Of a DNA stretch of 35,821 nt, positions 32,290 through 35,821 are shown in pieces; position 1 is the stretch's first letter; each line of letters opens with the position of its first letter. The notes beneath the pieces are model-generated. The model had not been told where the DNA came from and ran no database searches. It was given only the letters and a program-made list of their open reading frames with translations. Made by a program: the position numbers and the translations under genes. The DNA comes from Mayfieldus sp038329895 (GTDB lineage Bacteria; Actinomycetota; Thermoleophilia; Solirubrobacterales; 70-9). Location: the NCBI GenBank assembly GCA_038329895.1, contig JBBQNM010000019.1, positions 1 through 35,821 on the forward strand. The letters are read 5' to 3'.

Positions 32290-33012
32290 CTAGCCGCCGC
32301 TGACCTGGATCCGCCGGTCCTCGCCGAAAAGGGGCAGCGGATCGCCGCAGATCTCGACCAGGCGTGAGACCGTGCGGGGGCCGATCTGCTCCTCCAGCGC
32401 CGCCTGGTCGAGGTTGGTGGTGACGAGGATCGAGCGCTGTGCCTCGTAGCGCTCGTTGACCAAGGCGTATAGCTGCTCCAGCACCCAGTCGGAGCTCTTC
32501 TCGGCTCCGAGGTCGTCGATGTGCAGCAGATCGACGGAGGTCAGCTGCTCGAACAGCGCCAGGTAGTTGTCCTGGCCGGCCTCGGCGTCGTAGGTGCGGC
32601 GGATTCGCGCCAGCAGCTTCGGCAGAGAGTAGATCGCGACCGGGCGGCCGTTGGCCAGCGCCTGCTTGGAGATCAGCATCGCGAGCGTCGTCTTGCCGGT
32701 GCCGGTGTCGCCCATCAGCCACAGGCCCTTGCCGGCGTCGAGGTTCGCGTCGAGATCCTCGGTGAATGCGCGCACCACGCGCACCACCATCGGTTCGATC
32801 TCGGTCACCGGCGGGCGGTCGAAGGAGACCCCCCGGTACTTGGCCGGGATCACCGACGCGATCCCGCGGCCGCGGGCGCGGCGCAGGCGCTCCGCACGGC
32901 ACTCGCAGGGGCGCGCGACGTCCTCGGGACCGAGGATCCAGCCGGAGCCGTCGCAGACCCCGAGCGGGCAGGCGGGCTCGGGATCCACCCGCAGTTCGGA
33001 GGCGCGAGGCAT
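32290..33012 (-). CDS. DnaC/DnaI-like AAA+ ATPase, probable replicative helicase loader
   Basis: This 240-residue protein has an N-terminal cysteine cluster (C15, C20, C36, C38 in ACPLGVCDGSGW and ARPCECR) that probably binds zinc. An AAA+ domain of the DnaC/IstB type follows: Walker A GDTGTGKT (101-108), Walker B LLHIDDLGAEK (162-172), sensor 1 VTTNLD and an arginine-rich RTVSRLVEICGD. ATG 33012 follows the dnaB stop with no spacer (TAGATG). Being directly downstream of dnaB supports loading of that helicase rather than transposition (no transposase nearby). Most actinobacteria are thought to use DciA, so this pairing is notable. Confidence 0.85.
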   Translation of the reverse strand: MPRASELRVDPEPACPLGVCDGSGWILGPEDVARPCECRAERLRRARGRGIASVIPAKYRGVSFDRPPVTEIEPMVVRVVRAFTEDLDANLDAGKGLWLMGDTGTGKTTLAMLISKQALANGRPVAIYSLPKLLARIRRTYDAEAGQDNYLALFEQLTSVDLLHIDDLGAEKSSDWVLEQLYALVNERYEAQRSILVTTNLDQAALEEQIGPRTVSRLVEICGDPLPLFGEDRRIQVSGG

Positions 33013-34449
33013 CTAGAAGGCCGGCCCCTCGGCCGCCGAGCTGATCTGCTCGCTCTCGATTGACTCCTCACCAGCCGGCTGCTCGACCGGATCGTCCTGT
33101 CCGCTGTAATCGGCGAACTTGGGAAAACGGTCCAGGAACACCAAGCGCTTCGTGCCGACCGGACCGTTCCGGTGTTTCGCAATTATCACCTCGGCGAGAC
33201 CCGTGGGCTCGTAGTTGGGGTCTCGCTGGCCGTAGGCGTCCTCCCGATAGAGGAATGCGACCAGATCGGCGTCCTGCTCGATTTGGCCGGACTCCCGCAG
33301 GTCAGAGAGCTGGGGCCGGGGCGGATGGCGCTGTTCGGGGGCACGGGAGAGCTGCGAAATAGCGATTACCGGCACGTTGAGTTCCCGGGCAAGGATCTTC
33401 AGTCCGCGGCTCATCTGGCCCACCTGCTCGACGCGGTTGGCGCGCGGGTCGTCGGCGCGCATCAGCTGCAGGTAGTCGACGATCACCAGGCCCAGCCCAC
33501 CCTCGGATTGCGCCTGAGCGTGCAGCCTTCGTGCCTTGGCCCGCAGGTCGAGGATGCCGAGGTCGGAGGAATCGTCGAACCACAGCGGTGCATCCTCCAG
33601 CTCATTGGCGGCCCGCAGCACCTTCGGCCAGTCGTTCTTGACCTTGCCCTTGCGGAGGCGATCGCCGGCAATTCGCGCCCGGCAGGCGATGAAGCGCTGG
33701 GCCAGCTCGACCTCGGACATCTCGAGCGAGAAGAATGCGACCGGAAGCCCCTGTTTGACCGCAACGTTCTCGGCGATGTTCGCGACCCAGGCGCTCTTTC
33801 CCATCGCCGGCCGGGCGGCGATCACGATCAGGTTGCCGGGCTGAAAGCCGCCGGTGATGCCGTCGATGTCACGGAAACCCGACGCCGTACCGGTCAACTC
33901 CGCGTCGCCAAGCGAAAGCTTCTCGAGCCGATCGACTTCGTCGTGGAGGATCTCGTTGATGCGGCGGAAGTCGCTCGCCTGCTCCTCGTGGGCGACCTCG
34001 AACAGCAGCCGCTCGGCGTCCTCGGCGAGCTGGCGCGGCTCGCCGTCGCGCTCCCGAACCCATTCCTGGATCCGCCCGCCGGCGCCGAGCAGGCGTCGCA
34101 GCAGCGAGTTCTCCTGCACGATACGGGCGTGGTGGGCGGCGTTGCCTACCGCGGCGACGCTCGCCGCCAGCTCCGACACGTAGTGGCGGTCGCCCGCCTT
34201 CTCCAGCTCCCCACGACCCTTCAGCGCCTCGATCACCGACAGCTCGTCGGTCGCGCTCGACTTGCCGTAGAGGTCATAGAGGCAGGCGAAGATCGCCCGG
34301 TGGCGGTCGAGGTAGAAGTCCTCCGCCTTCAGCTTCACCTCGTCGATGACCGGTGAGACCGCCGATTCGGAGACCATCATCGCCCCGAGCACGGAGCGCT
34401 CGGCGTCGAGGTTCTGGGGTGGGACGTTTGCGGTTTGCGGCTGGGCCAT
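33013..34449 (-). CDS. dnaB: Replicative DNA helicase DnaB
   Basis: This 478-residue RecA-type hexameric helicase has an N-terminal domain (about 10-110, NLDAERSVLGAMM), a linker, Walker A ARPAMGKSA (212-220), LGLVIVDYLQLM (Walker B) and the DNA-binding/arginine-finger segments QLSRAPEQR and FLYREDAYG. No intein interrupts it. ATG 34449 is preferred over the upstream GTG 34455; TTTACT ends 8 nt before this ATG, a weak match to the leaderless pattern. The E/S-rich C-terminal tail is lineage-specific. It lies after rplI, the common ssb-rpsR-rplI-dnaB order, with a 124-nt gap. Confidence 0.95.
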   Translation of the reverse strand: MAQPQTANVPPQNLDAERSVLGAMMVSESAVSPVIDEVKLKAEDFYLDRHRAIFACLYDLYGKSSATDELSVIEALKGRGELEKAGDRHYVSELAASVAAVGNAAHHARIVQENSLLRRLLGAGGRIQEWVRERDGEPRQLAEDAERLLFEVAHEEQASDFRRINEILHDEVDRLEKLSLGDAELTGTASGFRDIDGITGGFQPGNLIVIAARPAMGKSAWVANIAENVAVKQGLPVAFFSLEMSEVELAQRFIACRARIAGDRLRKGKVKNDWPKVLRAANELEDAPLWFDDSSDLGILDLRAKARRLHAQAQSEGGLGLVIVDYLQLMRADDPRANRVEQVGQMSRGLKILARELNVPVIAISQLSRAPEQRHPPRPQLSDLRESGQIEQDADLVAFLYREDAYGQRDPNYEPTGLAEVIIAKHRNGPVGTKRLVFLDRFPKFADYSGQDDPVEQPAGEESIESEQISSAAEGPAF

Positions 34450-34521
34450 CTGCACTCAGTAAAGGCCGCGCGGCGGCGGATTCATCCCGCCCCAGCCGGA
34501 TTGATGAAAGAAACCATGGTC

Positions 34522-34555
34522 CGCGCCCACGTGTGTGGCGCGTTTCACCAAACGC
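34522..34555 (-). promoter_or_regulatory. Mutually exclusive hairpins in the rplI-dnaB gap
   Basis: GCGTTT-CACC-AAACGC (34540-34555) and CGCGCC/GGCGCG (34522-34527 with 34537-34542) share bases 34540-34542, so only one can form at a time. Neither is followed by a T run. They lie in the 118-base spacer; the rest of the spacer shows nothing clear. Confidence 0.35.
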
Positions 34556-34573
34556 CGGGAAAAATCTCTGCGA

Positions 34574-35026
34574 CTACTTCTCTTCGGCGACGATCGTCTT
34601 GACGCTGGCGGTGACGCCGCTGGCCAGATCGACATCGACCATGTAGGTGCCGATCTCGTGGATCGGCTCCTCGAGCTGGATCTTGCGGTGGTCGACCTTC
34701 AGATCACGCGCGTCGCGGATTCCGTCCGCGATCTCCTTCGAGGTCACCGAGCCGAACAGCTTGCCGTCCTCGCCGGCTCGGTGATGGATCGTCAGCACGG
34801 TCTTGGAGAGCAAGGCCGCGGTCTCCTGGGCTCGATCCGCCCTCTCGCGCTCGGCTCGCTCCTGGGCCTCATGGCGGCGCTGTGCTTCCTCGAGGGCGCC
34901 CTTGGTCGCCGGCTGGGCGAGTTTGCGCGGCAGAAGGTAGTTGCGCAGGTAGCCGGGGGAGACGTCTACGGCGTCGCCGCGACTGCCGAGGTCCTCGACG
35001 TCCTGAAGCAGGATGGCCTGTGCCAT
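34574..35026 (-). CDS. rplI: 50S ribosomal protein L9
   Basis: This 150-residue protein has the classic two-lobed form: the N-terminal domain AQAILLQDVEDLGSRGDAVD, then GYLRNYLLPRKLAQPAT, a long charged helix (ALEEAQRRHEAQERAERERA), and the C-terminal domain with GKLFGSVTSKEIADGI. It binds 23S rRNA and limits frameshifting. The start ATG shares a base with the rpsR stop (TGATG), so the two are tightly coupled. Confidence 0.96.
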   Translation of the reverse strand: MAQAILLQDVEDLGSRGDAVDVSPGYLRNYLLPRKLAQPATKGALEEAQRRHEAQERAERERADRAQETAALLSKTVLTIHHRAGEDGKLFGSVTSKEIADGIRDARDLKVDHRKIQLEEPIHEIGTYMVDVDLASGVTASVKTIVAEEK

Positions 35027-35286
35027 CAGCGCTCGCCCACGTAGGGCAGCAGCGCGATCTCCCGGGCCCGCTTGACGGCCAGCGCTAGCTGCATCTGATG
35101 CTTGCGGGAAAGCCCGGTCACCCGGCGCGAGCGCGACTTGCCCTTGTCGGAGATGAAGCGGCGAAGCACCGTCAGGTCCTTGTAGTCGATCTCCTCGACG
35201 TTGATCCGCGTGTACTTGCGCGGGCGGAAGCGGTCCGACGGGCCGCGCCGCCGCCTGGGTGCTGAGTCGCCTCGTTGCTTTGCCAT
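35026..35286 (-). CDS. rpsR: 30S ribosomal protein S18
   Basis: This 86-residue basic protein carries the S18 core: INVEEIDYKDLTVLRRFISD, then KSRSRRVTGLSRKHQMQLA and IALLPYV. The four zinc-binding cysteines seen in C+ forms of S18 are absent, so this is the C- (zinc-independent) paralogue or the sole copy. It is separated from ssb by 180 bases with hairpins, and a TACGCT hexamer ends 8 nt before its ATG, so it probably starts its own transcript with rplI. Confidence 0.95.
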   Translation of the reverse strand: MAKQRGDSAPRRRRGPSDRFRPRKYTRINVEEIDYKDLTVLRRFISDKGKSRSRRVTGLSRKHQMQLALAVKRAREIALLPYVGER

Positions 35287-35294
35287 TGGGTCCT

Positions 35295-35300
35295 AGCGTA
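35295..35300 (-). promoter_or_regulatory. -10 element of a leaderless rpsR promoter
   Basis: On the minus strand TACGCT ends 8 nt before ATG 35286; the same hexamer precedes ymdB. AGGA lies within those 8 nt but only 4 nt from the ATG, so conventional initiation from a longer transcript is also possible. Confidence 0.5.
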
Positions 35301-35305
35301 AAGAC

Positions 35306-35323
35306 GCCCGGCCTCTGCCGGGC
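35306..35323 (-). terminator. GC-rich hairpin before rpsR
   Basis: A perfect 7-bp stem GCCCGGC with a 4-nt loop, followed on the minus strand by GTCTTTAC. It fits an intrinsic terminator or attenuator ahead of rpsR and lies where the -35 region of the rpsR promoter would be. Confidence 0.5.
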
Positions 35324-35396
35324 GAACCGAGCGCGCCAATGCTAGCGGGTCGGCAATCGCCGCCGGCCGACGTCCCGCTCGTCGAGATTCGCTCCA

Positions 35397-35462
35397 AAAC
35401 CTACGAGAGCCCCCTGCGGGGCCCCTCGTAGGTTTCAGTCGCCCATGGGGCTGGGCCCCATG
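35397..35462 (-). terminator. Tandem hairpins after ssb
   Basis: The first, just after the ssb stop, is CATGGGGC-TGG-GCCCCATG (35444-35462). The second has an 11-bp outer stem AAACCTACGAG/CTCGTAGGTTT (35397-35407 with 35425-35435), an inner GCCCC/GGGGC stem, and TTTT on its minus-strand 3' side. Together they probably end most ssb transcription. Confidence 0.6.
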
Positions 35463-35466
35463 CGGG

Positions 35467-35821
35467 CTAGAAGGGGATGTCGTCGCCCTTGTCGCTGCCC
35501 ACGCCTGCCTCCTCGAAGTCGGAGGTGTCGGCTGGGACGTCGGACTTGGCCTGGAAGCCATTTCCGTTTCCGCCGCCGTCGCGCGAGCCGAGGAACTGCA
35601 CCGAGTTGGCGATGATCTCGATCGCCTGGCGCTTGCTCCCGTCCTGGGCCTCCCACTCGCGCCAGTCGAGCCGGCCAGACACCGCGACCGGGCGGCCCTT
35701 GGAGAGGTAGTTGGCGCAGTTCTCGCCCTGCGCCCCCCAGACGGTGACGTCGAAGTAGTTGGGCTTGTCGATCCACTCGCCGGTCTGCCCGTCCTTGCGG
35801 CTGCTGTTGACGGCGACGCGC
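35467..35821 (-). CDS. ssb: Single-stranded DNA-binding protein (5' end outside window)
   Basis: The last 117 codons are present. PNYFDVTVWGAQGENCANYL, SKGRPVAVSGRLDWREWE and QAIEIIANSVQFLGS are the OB-fold strands. A short G/N-rich linker and the conserved acidic tip GDDIPF follow; this tip recruits replication and repair proteins. The reading frame continues to the window edge, so the start is missing. In other bacteria rpsF lies upstream and rpsR downstream; here hairpins separate ssb from rpsR. Confidence 0.95.
   Translation of the reverse strand, partial: RVAVNSSRKDGQTGEWIDKPNYFDVTVWGAQGENCANYLSKGRPVAVSGRLDWREWEAQDGSKRQAIEIIANSVQFLGSRDGGGNGNGFQAKSDVPADTSDFEEAGVGSDKGDDIPF

Noticed and set aside
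34534..34556. GTTTCACCAAAC as a possible parS site for ParB
   Set aside because: It lacks the central CGTG symmetry of the usual parS palindrome and is better explained as the hairpin GCGTTT-CACC-AAACGC.
35339..35431. A 30-codon plus-strand ORF between rpsR and ssb
   Set aside because: It runs through the hairpins, has no TANNNT or ribosome site upstream, and no protein-like pattern beyond a short stretch.

Overview
The window is GC-rich, densely coded bacterial DNA that looks origin-proximal. The left edge carries the end of jag/khpB followed by rsmG-parA-parB. The right edge carries ssb, rpsR, rplI, dnaB and a DnaC-like loader on the opposite strand. Several features suggest an actinobacterium of the Thermoleophilia (Solirubrobacterales/Gaiellales) type: a b6c-type menaquinol-cytochrome c complex, an InhA-like FabI, glutamate-1-semialdehyde tetrapyrrole synthesis, Tat genes, and many starts that look leaderless. 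That placement is inferred from gene content and style, not from a marker-gene comparison.

Layout. 1-2563: jag', rsmG, parA, parB. 2624-2697: tRNA-Ile(GAT). 2880-4172: ArsR regulator overlapping an AHSA1/SRPBCC gene, converging on a decayed second SRPBCC gene. 4275-5018: DUF151 bifunctional-nuclease-family protein and a small acidic protein. 5019-7360 (minus): aminotransferase and D-Ala-D-Ala ligase. 7463-11197: membrane protein, alkaline-phosphatase-superfamily enzyme, and a PepSY-like/GT-C-like membrane protein. 11070-11849 (minus): ymdB. 11888-14004: ABC-2 exporter. 14089-17493: hemB, a fused siroheme-decarboxylase-like protein, hemL. 17534-22247: HepS-like protein, qcrA-qcrB-qcrC, menG, polyprenyl diphosphate synthase. 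22263-22604 (minus): zinc-ribbon protein. 22746-25232: dcd, tatA, tatC, TPR-like anchored protein. 25374-25446: tRNA-Lys(CTT). 25490-26271: frameshifted acetolactate decarboxylase. 26401-28702: carboxyltransferase and fabI. 28721-28825 (minus): a 34-residue small ORF. 28921-30917: nucleotide-sugar dehydrogenase and a HIHH membrane protein. 30938-35821 (minus): purA, dnaC-like, dnaB, rplI, rpsR, ssb'. No stretch longer than about 220 bases lacks a gene.

Functionally, 17534-22247 joins menaquinone-tail synthesis, the final menaquinone methylation and the menaquinol-oxidising complex. The Rieske subunit carries an RR-containing membrane anchor, consistent with the nearby tatA/tatC. The hem genes supply the tetrapyrroles that the complex needs.

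The most interesting signals are four. (1) A recurring TANNNT hexamer lies exactly 7-9 nt before the start codon at ten or more unrelated genes, implying widespread leaderless transcription. (2) That signal exposes a 34-residue gene missed by length filters. (3) Four tracts of a dispersed 7-bp repeat occur; two end in the same CAACTAGGAACG immediately before a start codon. (4) An AhbA-AhbB-like fusion sits between hemB and hemL. Two genes are visibly broken: an SRPBCC gene and acetolactate decarboxylase. No CRISPR array, insertion sequence or prophage was seen.
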